Assembly (NCBI RefSeq): GCF_018402035.1 | Contig: NZ_JAGYJN010000005.1 | Coordinates: 1-64,000, forward strand | Direction of reading: 5' to 3' | Length of the DNA stretch: 64,000 nt | Source: Roseicyclus sp. | Lineage (GTDB): Bacteria > Pseudomonadota > Alphaproteobacteria > Rhodobacterales > Rhodobacteraceae | Shown: positions 47,146 through 57,143 of the stretch, piece by piece | How the letters are laid out: the number at the start of each line of letters is the position of its first letter | Position numbering within the stretch: the stretch's first letter is position 1 | Notes under the pieces: model-generated | Seen by the model: only the letters and a program-made list of their open reading frames with translations | Told to the model about the DNA's origin: nothing | Databases searched by the model: none | Position numbers and translations under genes: made by a program

Positions 47146-48384
47146 ATGACGCTGATCAACCGCCCCCCCGTTGCCGCCACAGCCCCGATCTTGGCCCAAG
47201 GGACGCAAACACCGCCCCCCCGGCGCGGATTCCTGCGCGAGAACCCATCCATCCCGTGGTTTCTGGGGCTTTTGACGATCTTTACCCTGATCGTCAGCGT
47301 GCTGTCCGAAGGGCTGGGGATCGGCGCGCTTTCGACCTCCATGGTCAAGATCCTTGGGATGACGCTGTGCCTGTGCCTGATCGCCATCGCGATGGATGTG
47401 GTCTGGGGCTATTGCGGTATCCTGAGCCTTGGGCATTTCGCGTTTTTCGGGCTGGGCGGTTACGCCATCGGCATGTGGCTGATGTATGCGCGCACCGAGA
47501 TCGTCATCCGCGAGAGCCTGACGGGTGCCGTGCTGCCACCTACCGAAGCGGAATTGTCCGAAGCGGTCGCGGCCCAGATCTTCGGTGTCGTGGGCAGTTC
47601 GGAATTGCCCCTGATCTGGAGCTTTGCCCATTCGCTGCCCGCGCAATTGGCGCTGGTCGTATTGGTGCCGGGGCTACTTGCGCTGGTCTTTGGCTGGCTC
47701 GCGTTCCGCAGCCGGGTAACAGGCGTTTACCTGTCGATCCTGACGCAAGCTATGACGCTCGCCTTGGCGCTGTACCTTTTCCAGAACGACACGGGGCTGC
47801 GCGGCAACAACGGGCTGTCAGGGCTTCAGAACATCCCCGGTCTGTTTGATATACCGCAAGCGGTGTTGGCGGTGTGGTTCCTCTGGGCCTCGGCCTTGGC
47901 GCTCGGCTTGGGGTATCTGCTCTTTGCTTGGATCGTGTCGGGCAAGTTCGGCTCGGTCATCCGCGCCATTCGCGACAACGAGGCGCGGGTGCGCTTTCTT
48001 GGCTACAATGTCGAGGGCTACAAGCTGTTCGTCTTTACGCTTACGGCCATCATCTCAGCCATCGCGGGCGCGCTTTATTACCCGCAAGCGGGCATCATCA
48101 ACCCCGCCGAGCTTGCCCCCATCGCCTCGATCTACCTTGCCGTCTGGGTGGCCATCGGCGGGCGCGGGCGGCTTTACGGTGCGGTGATTGGGGCTGCCAC
48201 CGTCTCGCTCTTGTCAAGCTGGCTGACGGGCGGCGGCGCGCCCAATATCGAGATCGGGGCGTTCCGCCTGATGTGGGCCGATTGGTGGCTGGTGTTTCTG
48301 GGCCTTGGCTTTGTGGCGGTCACGCTGTTCTTTCCCAAGGGCATCGGCGGGCTATTCGACAAGATCGTGAGGAAAGCGCCATGA
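47146..48384 (+). CDS. urtC: Urea ABC transporter, permease UrtC
   Basis: 412 aa LivM-type permease with about ten helices. Typical LCLIAIAMDVVWGYCGILSLGHFAFFGLGGYA near residue 82 and VRFLGYNVEGYKLFVFTLTAIISAIAGALYYPQ near 282. Starts 4 bp after urtB; its stop overlaps the urtD ATG as ATGA. Confidence 0.95.
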   Translation: MTLINRPPVAATAPILAQGTQTPPPRRGFLRENPSIPWFLGLLTIFTLIVSVLSEGLGIGALSTSMVKILGMTLCLCLIAIAMDVVWGYCGILSLGHFAFFGLGGYAIGMWLMYARTEIVIRESLTGAVLPPTEAELSEAVAAQIFGVVGSSELPLIWSFAHSLPAQLALVVLVPGLLALVFGWLAFRSRVTGVYLSILTQAMTLALALYLFQNDTGLRGNNGLSGLQNIPGLFDIPQAVLAVWFLWASALALGLGYLLFAWIVSGKFGSVIRAIRDNEARVRFLGYNVEGYKLFVFTLTAIISAIAGALYYPQAGIINPAELAPIASIYLAVWVAIGGRGRLYGAVIGAATVSLLSSWLTGGGAPNIEIGAFRLMWADWWLVFLGLGFVAVTLFFPKGIGGLFDKIVRKAP

Positions 48385-49121
48385 TGACCCTGCTCGAAGT
48401 GCGCGATGTCTCGGTCAGTTTCGATGGGTTTCGCGCGATCAACAATCTGTCGCTCTCGATCGGTGAGCCGGAATTGCGCGCGGTGATCGGCCCCAATGGT
48501 GCGGGCAAGACCACCTTCATGGATATCGTCACCGGCAAGACCCGGCCCGATAGCGGACAGGTCTTGTGGGGCGAGCGGCAGATCGACCTTTTGCGCCTGT
48601 CCGAAAGCCAGATCGCGCGCGCAGGCATCGGGCGCAAGTTCCAAAAACCCACCGTGTTCGAAGATCAAAGCGTGCGCGCCAACCTGTCGATGGCCGTGCG
48701 CAACAAGCGCGGCCCCTTCGCGGTGCTGATCTGGCGGGCAACCGCGCAGGATCACCAGCGCATCACTGAACTGGCCCATGAGATCGGCCTGACCGAGCGC
48801 CTTGACGACCGGGCGGGAGACCTGAGCCATGGGCAAAAGCAATGGCTGGAAATCGGGATGCTTCTTGCACAAGATCCGCGGCTATTGCTCGTCGATGAAC
48901 CCGCCGCCGGCATGACGCCATCAGAGCGGGAACACACCACCGACTTGCTCAAGCGCGCGGCGCAGACGCGGGCGGTGATGGTGATCGAACATGATATGGA
49001 ATTCATCCGCCGCCTCGATTGCCGGGTGACCGTGCTGCATGAGGGGTCGGTTCTGGCCGAAGGCTCGCTTGATCATGTCACCAAGAACCAACAGGTGATC
49101 GATGTTTATCTGGGGCGTTAA
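48381..49121 (+). CDS. urtD: Urea ABC transporter, ATPase UrtD
   Basis: 246 aa nucleotide-binding subunit. Walker A GPNGAGKTTF near residue 37, Q-loop IGRKFQKPTVFE near 82, signature LSHGQKQWLEIGM near 148 (QKQW form typical of UrtD), Walker B RLLLVDEPAAGM near 168, H-loop VIEHDMEF. Start MMTLLEVRDVSVSF overlaps the urtC stop. Confidence 0.95.
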   Translation: MMTLLEVRDVSVSFDGFRAINNLSLSIGEPELRAVIGPNGAGKTTFMDIVTGKTRPDSGQVLWGERQIDLLRLSESQIARAGIGRKFQKPTVFEDQSVRANLSMAVRNKRGPFAVLIWRATAQDHQRITELAHEIGLTERLDDRAGDLSHGQKQWLEIGMLLAQDPRLLLVDEPAAGMTPSEREHTTDLLKRAAQTRAVMVIEHDMEFIRRLDCRVTVLHEGSVLAEGSLDHVTKNQQVIDVYLGR

Positions 49122-49124
49122 AAC

Positions 49125-49820
49125 ATGCTCGATGTGACGGACCTTTCGCTGCATTACAGCGGCTCGCAAATCCTGCATGGCGTGTCGGTCACGGCCAGCC
49201 CCGGATCGGTGACGGCGGTGATGGGCACCAATGGCGTGGGCAAGACCAGCCTTTTGCGCGCCATCGCTGGCCGCCACCCCCATTCAGGCGGCAGTATCGC
49301 GCTTGACGGCAAGCCCTTGGGTCAGGCCACGGCGGTGCAGGCCGCGCGCGCGGGTATCGCCTATGTCCCGCAAGGGCGCGAGATCTTTCCGCTGTTGACC
49401 GTGACCGAGAATTTGCAGACGGGTTTTGCCTGTCGACCCACGAGCGACCGCCGCATCCCCGACCGCATCTATGATCTTTTCCCCGTCCTCAAACAGATGG
49501 AGAACCGGCGCGGCGGCGATCTGTCAGGTGGCCAGCAACAACAGCTTGCCATCGCGCGTGCGCTGATCGCACGGCCCCGCGTCTTGCTGCTTGATGAGCC
49601 GACGGAAGGCATCCAGCCCAACATCATCAAGCAGATCGGCAAGGTCATCGCCTTGCTGCGTGACGAGGGCGAGATCGCCATCGTGCTGGTCGAGCAGTAT
49701 TTCGACTTTGCCTATGGGCTGGCTGACCGGTTTTGCGTGCTGAACCGGGGGCGCGTGGTGCTGTCTGCGCGCGCGGCTGATGTGACACGGCAAGATATCT
49801 TTGCCCAAGTCGCGATTTGA
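49125..49820 (+). CDS. urtE: Urea ABC transporter, ATPase UrtE
   Basis: 231 aa second nucleotide-binding subunit. Walker [12 protein letters not shown] near residue 34, Q-loop [10 protein letters not shown] near 83, signature [15 protein letters not shown] near 132, Walker [17 protein letters not shown] near 152. Last gene of the operon; no urease genes follow in this window. Confidence 0.95.
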   Translation: MLDVTDLSLHYSGSQILHGVSVTASPGSVTAVMGTNGVGKTSLLRAIAGRHPHSGGSIALDGKPLGQATAVQAARAGIAYVPQGREIFPLLTVTENLQTGFACRPTSDRRIPDRIYDLFPVLKQMENRRGGDLSGGQQQQLAIARALIARPRVLLLDEPTEGIQPNIIKQIGKVIALLRDEGEIAIVLVEQYFDFAYGLADRFCVLNRGRVVLSARAADVTRQDIFAQVAI

Positions 49821-49961
49821 ACGGGCCGCATGCATGCGGACATGCAAACGCAGAACGGGTTTTGGTGATCGGCATGGGTGCGATTGCTGAGGGTCGCATC
49901 GAATCGCAGTATCGCGCGATTGCACCCGCACAGGACAGCGCCATTTTCCAGCACTCGCGCC

Positions 49962-50708
49962 TTACCCCGGCGATGGGATGATCGCGGCGCGCAACTCCGC
50001 CGGATCGATCTGCGCCATTGCGGCAAGTGCTGCCAGATCATGGATGATGACCTCAAGCTGGCCGTGATAATCCAATACACCCGCCCGTGCCATCGCGCGG
50101 ATGGTGCGGTTGACATGGACCGAGGACAGCCCGACGTATTCGCCCAAGACCTGTTGGGTCAGCGGCAGGTGAAAGGCGCGATCTGCAACCAGACCGAAGG
50201 GGTCGGCGCGCAAGCACAGCTCGCAAATCGCATAGGCAATACGGGTCTCGGCGCTGCTTTTGCCCAAGCGCAGCATGCGCTCGGCCATGCGCCCATATCC
50301 AGCCGCAGTTTGGCGGACAGACAACGCCCATGCCGCGTGATGCGTCTCCAGATAGCCATGCCACGCTTTGCGCGGGATCATTGCAAGCTGCACATTGTCC
50401 ACTGCCGCCACATCAACGGCGGCGATTGCTGTACTTGCCGTCGCCGGATCGAAAACATCGCCGGGCAGCACGAAATCGACGATCTGGCGCGCGCCATCTG
50501 GATCGACTTTGGCCGCCACTAACCACCCCGCGAAAGGCAAGAACACATGGCGCGCCCTTTCGCTGGCAAGCTGCATCACGCAACGCGCGCGCATATCGCG
50601 GCGCGAGACACGGATTAACTCTGCAAAGGCGGCATTGGCATTCGGGCAGCCCATGTTCCAATAGGCCGCAACCGGATGGCCGTTTTTGGACCATGGCGCA
50701 TGTTCCAT
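49962..50708 (-). CDS. Crp/Fnr family transcriptional regulator
   Basis: 248 aa. N-terminal cyclic-nucleotide-binding-like barrel (HVFLPFAGWLVAAKVDPDGARQIVDFVLPGDVF) and a C-terminal winged helix (HLPLTQQVLGEYVGLSSVHVNRTIRAMARAGVL). The cysteine pattern of oxygen-sensing FNR is missing, so it is not an iron-sulfur sensor. Convergent with urtE. Signal and targets unknown. Confidence 0.85.
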   Translation of the reverse strand: MEHAPWSKNGHPVAAYWNMGCPNANAAFAELIRVSRRDMRARCVMQLASERARHVFLPFAGWLVAAKVDPDGARQIVDFVLPGDVFDPATASTAIAAVDVAAVDNVQLAMIPRKAWHGYLETHHAAWALSVRQTAAGYGRMAERMLRLGKSSAETRIAYAICELCLRADPFGLVADRAFHLPLTQQVLGEYVGLSSVHVNRTIRAMARAGVLDYHGQLEVIIHDLAALAAMAQIDPAELRAAIIPSPG

Positions 50709-50928
50709 CGCGTAATCACCCCATCAGGTCGCCGCTGACATCTCTCGTCCGACCAAATGCCAGCACGCCTTGCCTTGCATTGACGACACGCAAACGCGCG
50801 ATGCCGCTCGTACCGCCAAAGAGGGGCTGATTTACGCGCATGATCGCCCGCCGATAACCTGGGTTAACGCGCGTCCGTTAAAGCCAGGCCAGAAAGACAG
50901 AACGCATTTCGAAAAGGGAGAAAGCGCC

Positions 50929-51363
50929 GTGCCCAAGAAAGACCTCACACCACGCGTCACCGATATGATGAAGCAGATGCAGGGGATGATGGCGCTCAAC
51001 CCTTCATGGGCGCCGCAACTCGAGAAGTTCTGGCGCGCGCAAGATGGCGTCCTCGACGAGGCGGAGGCCTATAGCAACGCATGGTACGCGCGCCGCCGCG
51101 CAGCCGTGCGCTCGGCCTTGGATATCTTGGGCGAGATGAACGGGAAAACACCAGAACCCGCCGCAGCCATGCAAGCGATCTCAGAATGGCAGCGCCATTC
51201 TTTTGAACGCATGACCGAAGATATGCAGCATTGGATGAGCCTTTGCGCCCATTGCACCGGGCGGATCGTGACCGCCGAAAGCGAAGCCGCCGAAGAGATT
51301 CTGCAAGAGACCGAGAAACGCACCAAGGCCATCACCCAGACACGGCACGCAACACCGGTCTAG
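50929..51363 (+). CDS. Phasin-like protein
   Basis: 144 aa. I chose the GTG at 50929 because AGGGAG lies 9 bp before it; the open frame extends further upstream with no ribosome-binding site. Mostly amphipathic helix (MMKQMQGMMALNPSWAPQLEKFW and ISEWQRHSFERMTEDMQHWM, TAESEAAEEILQETEKRTKA), with the spacing and Met/Gln content of phasins, which coat polyhydroxybutyrate granules. No catalytic motif. The link to PHB agrees with the ethylmalonyl-CoA enzymes but is inference. Confidence 0.65.
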   Translation: MPKKDLTPRVTDMMKQMQGMMALNPSWAPQLEKFWRAQDGVLDEAEAYSNAWYARRRAAVRSALDILGEMNGKTPEPAAAMQAISEWQRHSFERMTEDMQHWMSLCAHCTGRIVTAESEAAEEILQETEKRTKAITQTRHATPV

Positions 51364-51540
51364 ATGCATCCGATGCTCTGACCGCAAATAGATGGCATTC
51401 CCGCCCATGCGATGTCGCCCGATGCCGTGGCGATAGCGCTTGATACGAGCTTGGGCTTGCGGCGGTGGCAGGCCTTGTGGCGCTGGGATTGAGACAAATC
51501 TGGATCGGCTGGACAAAGCGGCGCGCGCTGCGCGACAGGC

Positions 51541-52011
51541 TTACGCCTCGATCCCCGTGATGACGGTTTCGATCCGCGGCACGGGAAGGCCCGTCAGATC
51601 CTTGTCGATCTCGGCGATGATCAACGCGGCAACGCTTTGGTCCCACGCAGCGCGCAAATGCCCAAGCGTTTGCGGTGCGGCGATCACGACCAGCTTATCA
51701 AACCGATTGGCCGCGGCCCATTCGCCCAGTTGTTTCGCTAGCCCTGTCGCAAAATCCATCTCGGCGCGCGCGTGCCAATCGGTTTGCTCCATCGCGCTTT
51801 TGCCCCAAGACGCGACCCCGCCCGGCGTGGCGCGGCTTGCATCATTGCGTCGCCCCGGACGGTCCGAGGCAAGATCACGCGCTGCCGGTTGATCGCTTGT
51901 CTCTTGCGCCACGACCTCAAGCTGCAAAGAAACCGCATCCCCGATATTGCGCATGGCGAGATACTTCGCCCCATCCGCGACAATCACCCAAGTGCCATGT
52001 TCAATCTTCAT
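51541..52011 (-). CDS. Host attachment family protein
   Basis: 156 aa from MKIEHGTWVIVADGAKYLA. The VIVADGAKYL start, the RASATPGG-type linker and the C-terminal HLRAAWDQSVAALIIAEIDKDLTGLPV fit the Host_attach family (PF10116), named after an Agrobacterium protein required for plant attachment but occurring mostly in non-pathogens; some members are proposed to be related to the eRF1 domain that binds ribosomes. Role here unknown. Confidence 0.78.
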   Translation of the reverse strand: MKIEHGTWVIVADGAKYLAMRNIGDAVSLQLEVVAQETSDQPAARDLASDRPGRRNDASRATPGGVASWGKSAMEQTDWHARAEMDFATGLAKQLGEWAAANRFDKLVVIAAPQTLGHLRAAWDQSVAALIIAEIDKDLTGLPVPRIETVITGIEA

Positions 52012-52146
52012 CTTACCCGCGCCCCACGCCAGATAGTGGCACAAGGCCAAGGCCCGCGCCCATTCCCACACAAGCTAACGTGGCAAAGGCCGGGCGCATT
52101 GATACCCGTCAAGCGCGAGGCGTCCGTGAAGCATGATTGGAAAATT

Positions 52147-52223
52147 TGGTCGGAGTGAGAGGATTCGAACCTCCGACCCCTGCCTCCCGAAGACAGTGCT
52201 CTACCAGGCTGAGCTACACTCCG
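52147..52223 (-). tRNA. tRNA-Pro (anticodon CGG)
   Basis: 77 nt on the minus strand including an encoded CCA. Acceptor CGGAGTG/CACTCCG, D arm TAGCTCAGCCTGGTAGAGC, anticodon stem CTGTC/GGCAG with loop TTCGGGA (anticodon at 52187-52189), T arm GGAGGTTCGAATCCT. Decodes CCG. Confidence 0.95.
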
Positions 52224-52277
52224 ACCGTGGGCGCGGCTTACCCAAGGGGCGTGGGCTTTGCAAGGGGTCCAATACGG

Positions 52278-53255
52278 CTAGCGGGGGGTGTTGTCGGGCG
52301 ATGGGGTGTCTTGCGCCCCAAGCGATGCAGGCGGCATCGCCGAGGGGACGACGCGCCCCCGGCTACGCAAGACGGGCGTTGTGGCCGAGACACCGCCGCG
52401 ATCCTCGCGGAAGACGATGTAGATCCCCGAGGCGATAATCACGGCTGTGCCAAATGCGGTGCTCCATTCCAGCGCCTCGTTGAAAAACAGCGCGCCAAAG
52501 ATCGTGGCCCAGATGATCTGGGAATATTGCATCGGGGCGACCTTGGCCGCCGGTGCCATCCGATAGGCCAAGATCAAAAGCCATGTGGCGATCAAGGCAA
52601 AGGCCGCGATGATCGCAGCCGCGAGAAGATCAAGACCCGGCATGGGGCGATAGACAAAGGGCAGCGCCGCCCCCATCACCACGACATTGGCAATCATCGG
52701 GTAAAGCAACAGCACCACCGCCCGCTCGGCCCCGCCGATCTTGCGCATGATCACGGCGTTCATCGCGCTGCACACCGCAGCGACAAGCGCCGCAAGATGC
52801 CCAAGGTTGAAGTCCGTCACACCCGGCTGCAACACGATAATCACACCGCACAGGCCGATACCCACCGCCGCCCCGCGCCGAAGCCCCACCCTTTCACCCA
52901 ACATGGGGATGGCCAAAAGCGTGATCAGCAAGGGGGCGGCAAACAAGATCGCATAGGTTTGCGCCAAAGGCAGGACGGCAAAGGCGTAAAAGGCCGTCGC
53001 TGCGTTCACCACGATGATCGCGGTGCGCAGCGTCATCCAGAAGGGATGCACCGGCCTGAGCGATGAACCCTGCGCATCGCGTATCAAGAACAGCGCCATC
53101 ATCGGAAACCCGAAAAGGACGCTGAAAAACACGATCTGAAAGGGGGAATAGATCCCGCCCAGATATTTGATCAACACATCATGGGTGGCGTAGATCGCAA
53201 AGGATGCAAGGGCGAGGGCAACACCGCGCAATTGGGTCGCTTTATCGACGGCCAT
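52278..53255 (-). CDS. EamA/DMT family transporter
   Basis: 325 aa, ten transmembrane helices in two repeated EamA halves (FAIYATHDVLIKYLGG ... and a second unit from AALVAAVCSAMNAVIMRKIG). The usual C-terminal motif AAKVAPMQYSQIIWATIFGALFFNEAL is present near residue 235. Drug/metabolite superfamily exporters carry amino acids, nucleotides or drugs; specificity unknown. A long polar tail (DRGGVSATTPVLRS) follows the last helix. Confidence 0.87.
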   Translation of the reverse strand: MAVDKATQLRGVALALASFAIYATHDVLIKYLGGIYSPFQIVFFSVLFGFPMMALFLIRDAQGSSLRPVHPFWMTLRTAIIVVNAATAFYAFAVLPLAQTYAILFAAPLLITLLAIPMLGERVGLRRGAAVGIGLCGVIIVLQPGVTDFNLGHLAALVAAVCSAMNAVIMRKIGGAERAVVLLLYPMIANVVVMGAALPFVYRPMPGLDLLAAAIIAAFALIATWLLILAYRMAPAAKVAPMQYSQIIWATIFGALFFNEALEWSTAFGTAVIIASGIYIVFREDRGGVSATTPVLRSRGRVVPSAMPPASLGAQDTPSPDNTPR

Positions 53256-53333
53256 GGCCCATTCCCGATGTCTGTTTCAACTCTAGCGATACCAGCCCCA
53301 TCGCGTCGCGCAAGGGGGATGGATCGCGCAACC

Positions 53334-54077
53334 CTATGGCTGGCGCAGCGCCGGAAGGCCTACGCCGGTGGCCTCGAACCCGCCATCGACGGCCAGCGTT
53401 TGGCCCGTGATGTAGCTGGCCCTGTCTGAACAAAGAAAGGTGATCGCCTCGGCAATCTCGCGCTCTGATCCGTAGCGGTTGAGCGGGATGGCGTCATGAT
53501 AGGCGTCGATGATCTCTTGGCTATGCACCGCCATGGCAAGCTTGGTCCGCACGGGGCCGGGGCAGACGCAATTGGCGCGGATACCATGCTCGCCCATCTC
53601 AACCGCCTGCTGCTTGGTCAACTGGATCACCGCCGCCTTTGAGGTGCCATAGGCCACCCGCAGCGTCGAGGCGCGCAAGCCCGAGATGGAGGCGATATTG
53701 ACGATGGCCCCCCGCCCTGCGCGCAGCGCTGGAGTCAGGGCTTGGGTCATCAGGAACACACCATCAAGGTTCGTTTCCATCACCCGCCGCCACCGCTCAA
53801 AGCCCGTCTCTTCGATCGGACCGAAATCAGCCACACCCGCATTGTTGACCAGCGCGTGTAATCCGCCGTCCAACCCCGCCTCGGTCACGATGCGGGCCAC
53901 ATCCTCGGGGATCGAGACATCGGCGCAGATCGCTTGCGCCTGTGCTTGGCCCGCGGCCTCGGCCAAGGCGTCGGCGTCGCGGTCAACCATGACCACGCGC
54001 CAGCCTTGCTCGAGGAAAAGACGCGTGGTCGCAAGGCCGATGCCCCGCGCCGCCCCTGTGACCAGCGCCGTCTTCAT
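53334..54077 (-). CDS. Short-chain dehydrogenase/reductase
   Basis: 247 aa classical SDR. Cofactor loop VTGAARGIGLATTRLF near residue 7 (TGxxxGIG), DVSIPED and NNAGVADFG, catalytic Ser in IASISGLRAS, then Tyr-Lys in VAYGTSKAAVIQL near 150. The Asp in MVDRDADALAE suggests NAD preference. Substrate unknown. Two bases of spacing to leuB suggest co-transcription with it. Confidence 0.9.
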   Translation of the reverse strand: MKTALVTGAARGIGLATTRLFLEQGWRVVMVDRDADALAEAAGQAQAQAICADVSIPEDVARIVTEAGLDGGLHALVNNAGVADFGPIEETGFERWRRVMETNLDGVFLMTQALTPALRAGRGAIVNIASISGLRASTLRVAYGTSKAAVIQLTKQQAVEMGEHGIRANCVCPGPVRTKLAMAVHSQEIIDAYHDAIPLNRYGSEREIAEAITFLCSDRASYITGQTLAVDGGFEATGVGLPALRQP

Positions 54078-54080
54078 GGC

Positions 54081-55184
54081 TTAGATGCTGGCCGCCAGCT
54101 TGGCGACGATGGCATCGCCCATCTGTGCCGTCGAAACAGGCGATCCGCCCTCCGGCCCCATCAGATCGGCGGTGCGCAGACCATCGGCCAGCACGGCGTT
54201 GACGGCCGTCTCCAGCCGCTCGGCCTCGGCCCCAAGATCAAAGGAATAGCGCAGCGCCATCGCGAAACTCAGGATACAGGCAATCGGGTTTGCCTTGCCC
54301 TGACCCGCGATATCGGGGGCCGAGCCATGGACCGGCTCATAAAGCGCCTTGGGCCGGCCATTTTCCATCGGTGCGCCAAGGCTGGCCGAGGGCAACATGC
54401 CAAGCGAGCCGGTCAGCATCGCGGCCAGATCGGACAACAGATCGCCGAACAGATTGTCGGTCACGATGACGTCAAACTGCTTGGGCCAGCGGGTCAGCTG
54501 CATCGCGCCTGCATCGGCATACATATGCGACAGTTCCACGTCCGCGTATTCGGCGTCGTGGATTTCTTGAACCACATCGCGCCACAGCACGCCCGATTCC
54601 ATCACATTGGCCTTTTCCATCGAGCAGACCTTGTTGCCGCGCTTGCGCGCCAGCTCAAAGGCCGAGCGCGCGACACGGGCAATCTCGGATTCGGTGTAGC
54701 GCTGGGTATTGATGCCCACGCGCTCATTGCCTTCTTTGAAGATGCCGCGCGGCTCGCCGAAATAGACGCCCGAGGTCAACTCGCGGATGATCATGATATC
54801 AAGACCCGCGACCACATCCTTTTTCAAGGACGAGAAATCGGCCAGCGCGTCAAAGCACTGCGCCGGGCGCAGGTTGGCGTAAAGGTCCATCTCTTTGCGC
54901 AGGCGCAACAGCCCACGCTCTGGCTTTACGCTGAAATCGAGCACATCGTATTTCGGCCCACCGACAGCACCCAGCAAAACGGCGTCAACCTCTTGCGCGC
55001 GGGCCATGGTGGCGTCGGTCAAGGGCGTGCCATGTGCGTCATAGGCGCAGCCGCCCACCAGATCCTCGGAGACATCAAAGGTGATGCCACGGGTGCCAAA
55101 CCAATCAATGACCTTGCGCACCTCGGCCATGACTTCGGGGCCGATCCCGTCGCCGGGAAGGATGAGGAGTGAACGATTGGTCAT
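54081..55184 (-). CDS. leuB: 3-isopropylmalate dehydrogenase
   Basis: Third enzyme of leucine synthesis, NAD-dependent oxidative decarboxylation of 3-isopropylmalate. 367 aa. [18 protein letters not shown] near residue 9, substrate Arg region [16 protein letters not shown] near 107, [14 protein letters not shown] near 135, metal-site [20 protein letters not shown] near 240, and [20 protein letters not shown] near 285. Downstream of the EEP-fold gene by 88 bp. Confidence 0.98.
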   Translation of the reverse strand: MTNRSLLILPGDGIGPEVMAEVRKVIDWFGTRGITFDVSEDLVGGCAYDAHGTPLTDATMARAQEVDAVLLGAVGGPKYDVLDFSVKPERGLLRLRKEMDLYANLRPAQCFDALADFSSLKKDVVAGLDIMIIRELTSGVYFGEPRGIFKEGNERVGINTQRYTESEIARVARSAFELARKRGNKVCSMEKANVMESGVLWRDVVQEIHDAEYADVELSHMYADAGAMQLTRWPKQFDVIVTDNLFGDLLSDLAAMLTGSLGMLPSASLGAPMENGRPKALYEPVHGSAPDIAGQGKANPIACILSFAMALRYSFDLGAEAERLETAVNAVLADGLRTADLMGPEGGSPVSTAQMGDAIVAKLAASI

Positions 55185-55272
55185 GGGCGCTGTCCCTTGG
55201 TTGAATGCGTCGCTACGGCCTAGCGTTGCGGCAGTGGGGCGTCAAGGAAGGGCAATGCGCAGGCGCGGCAGA

Positions 55273-56433
55273 TCACCGTGGTAAGTTGGCGATATCGACC
55301 CAAACCAACCGATGATCCGAGGCCAGCGCCGCGATCTGGGGCGACAGCGGGCCGGTGTCGTCCAAAGGCCAAAGCACCCCTGCATCCCGCACGACAAGGT
55401 GCGCGGCGGGCAAGATGTAATCCACACGCAAATCGCCCGGTACAGGCTCGGGCCAATCGGCGGTTTCAGAACCACCGCCGGGGCGCAGTGGCACCGGGTC
55501 TTGCAGCATCGGATGATCCAGCAGCGCGCGCAGTGCATCGCGCCGCCCCTCACCCTTGTCCGGGTCAAGGTTGAGGGTGCCGATCACGGCAAAGCGTGTC
55601 GCGGCAAACGCCGCGCCATCGGGGGACCAACCATCGAGATAAAGCTGCCAAAAGCGCAGCTCATCAGCGTTGCGATGGCCATTGCGATCCTCTGGCCCGT
55701 CGAAAACAGGTGGTCCTGCGTGCAGGGCCAGGATGTGAAACGGACCACCGGGCAGATCGATGGCGACATCCCAAGCCGCGACCGTGGCCAAGCGCAACAC
55801 GGCCAAAGCCTCGGGGCTGAGCACCAAGGGCGCGCGGCTCTCGGGCAGATCGGCCCAAAGAAAGGCGCTGAAATCGCGGACCGCGCCAATCGGATAGCGC
55901 GACAACAGCGCCATCCCACCTTGGCCGTTGAAGCGCCCATAGCCATGCGCATCGCGCGCACGGTGCGCGCGCCCATCGCCGTCGATATCGACACCCGTTG
56001 GCCAGCCGGTATTGGGCCTGAGGCTTAACCGATAGGGATAGGGCGCACCGTTTGCCGCCAAGGCATCGGCCAAGGCATCAAGCGCGGCGGCTTCGGCATC
56101 GAAATCGATATCTTGCAACAAGACGATATCGGCACCTGCGGCCACGATGACCGCGATGGTGGCGGCAATCTGCGCATCATCGCCACGCCGCAGATCCCGC
56201 AGCAAAAGCCCCGGTCCAGCCCGGCTAAGCTGGGTGTGAAAGGTGGCAAACCGCACGACATCTGCCCGGGAAGCGGGGGCGGAAATGAGCAGAATGAGGC
56301 TGACAATCAGGCCAGTTGCGCGCCATCCGCCGCGACACGCGTGACCAATCTGGCGCGTTGGTCGCGGATCATGGCCGCGATCCGGGCCATTGCCAGCGCG
56401 CGCATGAACATGCTGAGCGGAAGAAACATCCAA
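55273..56433 (-). CDS. Endonuclease/exonuclease/phosphatase-fold protein with altered active site
   Basis: The fold is clear (HILALHAGPPVFDG, YILPAAHLVV, ASDHRLVWVDI), and the catalytic Asp-His pair near the end is kept. But the usual WN is FH (RFATFHTQLS), the metal-binding Glu of LQE is Asp (LLQDIDFD), and GDxN reads GTLN. A signal-like segment (LIVSLILLISAPASRAD) lies at residues 42-58 of the open frame, so the true start is probably there. The only ATG is at 56433, inside the upstream gene; a CTG at 56310 overlaps that gene's stop as CTGA. Secreted, and possibly not a nuclease. Confidence 0.7.
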   Translation of the reverse strand: MDVSSAQHVHARAGNGPDRGHDPRPTRQIGHACRGGWRATGLIVSLILLISAPASRADVVRFATFHTQLSRAGPGLLLRDLRRGDDAQIAATIAVIVAAGADIVLLQDIDFDAEAAALDALADALAANGAPYPYRLSLRPNTGWPTGVDIDGDGRAHRARDAHGYGRFNGQGGMALLSRYPIGAVRDFSAFLWADLPESRAPLVLSPEALAVLRLATVAAWDVAIDLPGGPFHILALHAGPPVFDGPEDRNGHRNADELRFWQLYLDGWSPDGAAFAATRFAVIGTLNLDPDKGEGRRDALRALLDHPMLQDPVPLRPGGGSETADWPEPVPGDLRVDYILPAAHLVVRDAGVLWPLDDTGPLSPQIAALASDHRLVWVDIANLPR

Positions 56434-57143
56434 AGCACGATCCCCCAGACCAAGCCATGCAACGACGTCAGGATACGAATATCGACATGGTCAAAAACCA
56501 TGAGCCCAGCACTTGGAAGAATAAATGCGATGATAAACCCTAAGATTGCGTTAACGCGCGCGTCACGCATCAAGCGATTGATCACATCTCCGCCCGCTGT
56601 CGGGTCAAAGGTCGGCAGATTGATCCATACATTGAACGCACGCGCCGGATCAGGCCATTTTTGCAAGCGTAACATGACGGCAAAGATGCTCAGCGCCGCA
56701 AGCGCGATGAACAGGGCAAGCCCGGCCATCGCCTTGAATTGCGTCGCAGGCATGACCGCCCCATCCGCAGGCAAGTACCCGATGATTGCTGTCATCGGGC
56801 TGCCCAAGGTGTCGAGCATTTGACCAAACACCGCACCCAGCGCGTTGAGCACGATCACAAGTGGCGCGTCATTTTCACCGCTGGCCACAAGGCTGAGCGC
56901 CAGCAGCATGAACGCCAGCGAGAAAAGGCGCAGCCGGTTAAAGGGCGGCGCATCGCGAAACTCGATCATTGCCGGATAGAGAGCGGAATATTCAATCGCG
57001 GTGAAGATGGCCAGCACAAGGGCCAACAAGATCACAAGCTCGGCCCCCTCCGGGGTGGTTCCCGGAAGCACCAAGGATGGCATCGCCACCACCAAAAAAA
57101 CAATGGCCGCACGCAAAACAGCGCCCAGAAAATTGGACAACAC
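56307..57143 (-). CDS. Conserved membrane protein, unknown function
   Basis: 278 aa with about six transmembrane helices: residues 8-27, 33-52, 70-90, 130-155, 195-220, 230-255. A loop (LQKWPDPARAFNVWINLPTFDPTAGGD) faces the cytoplasm or periplasm. No domain recognised. It lies between leuD and the EEP-fold gene, whose frame begins within its 3' end. I recall similar proteins beside leuBCD in other Rhodobacteraceae, but not their function. Confidence 0.6.
   Translation of the reverse strand: MLSNFLGAVLRAAIVFLVVAMPSLVLPGTTPEGAELVILLALVLAIFTAIEYSALYPAMIEFRDAPPFNRLRLFSLAFMLLALSLVASGENDAPLVIVLNALGAVFGQMLDTLGSPMTAIIGYLPADGAVMPATQFKAMAGLALFIALAALSIFAVMLRLQKWPDPARAFNVWINLPTFDPTAGGDVINRLMRDARVNAILGFIIAFILPSAGLMVFDHVDIRILTSLHGLVWGIVLWMFLPLSMFMRALAMARIAAMIRDQRARLVTRVAADGAQLA

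Noticed and set aside
49826-49839. CCGCATGCATGCGG palindrome after urtE
   Set aside because: A 14-bp self-complementary site with no loop room and no T-run; too little to call a terminator.
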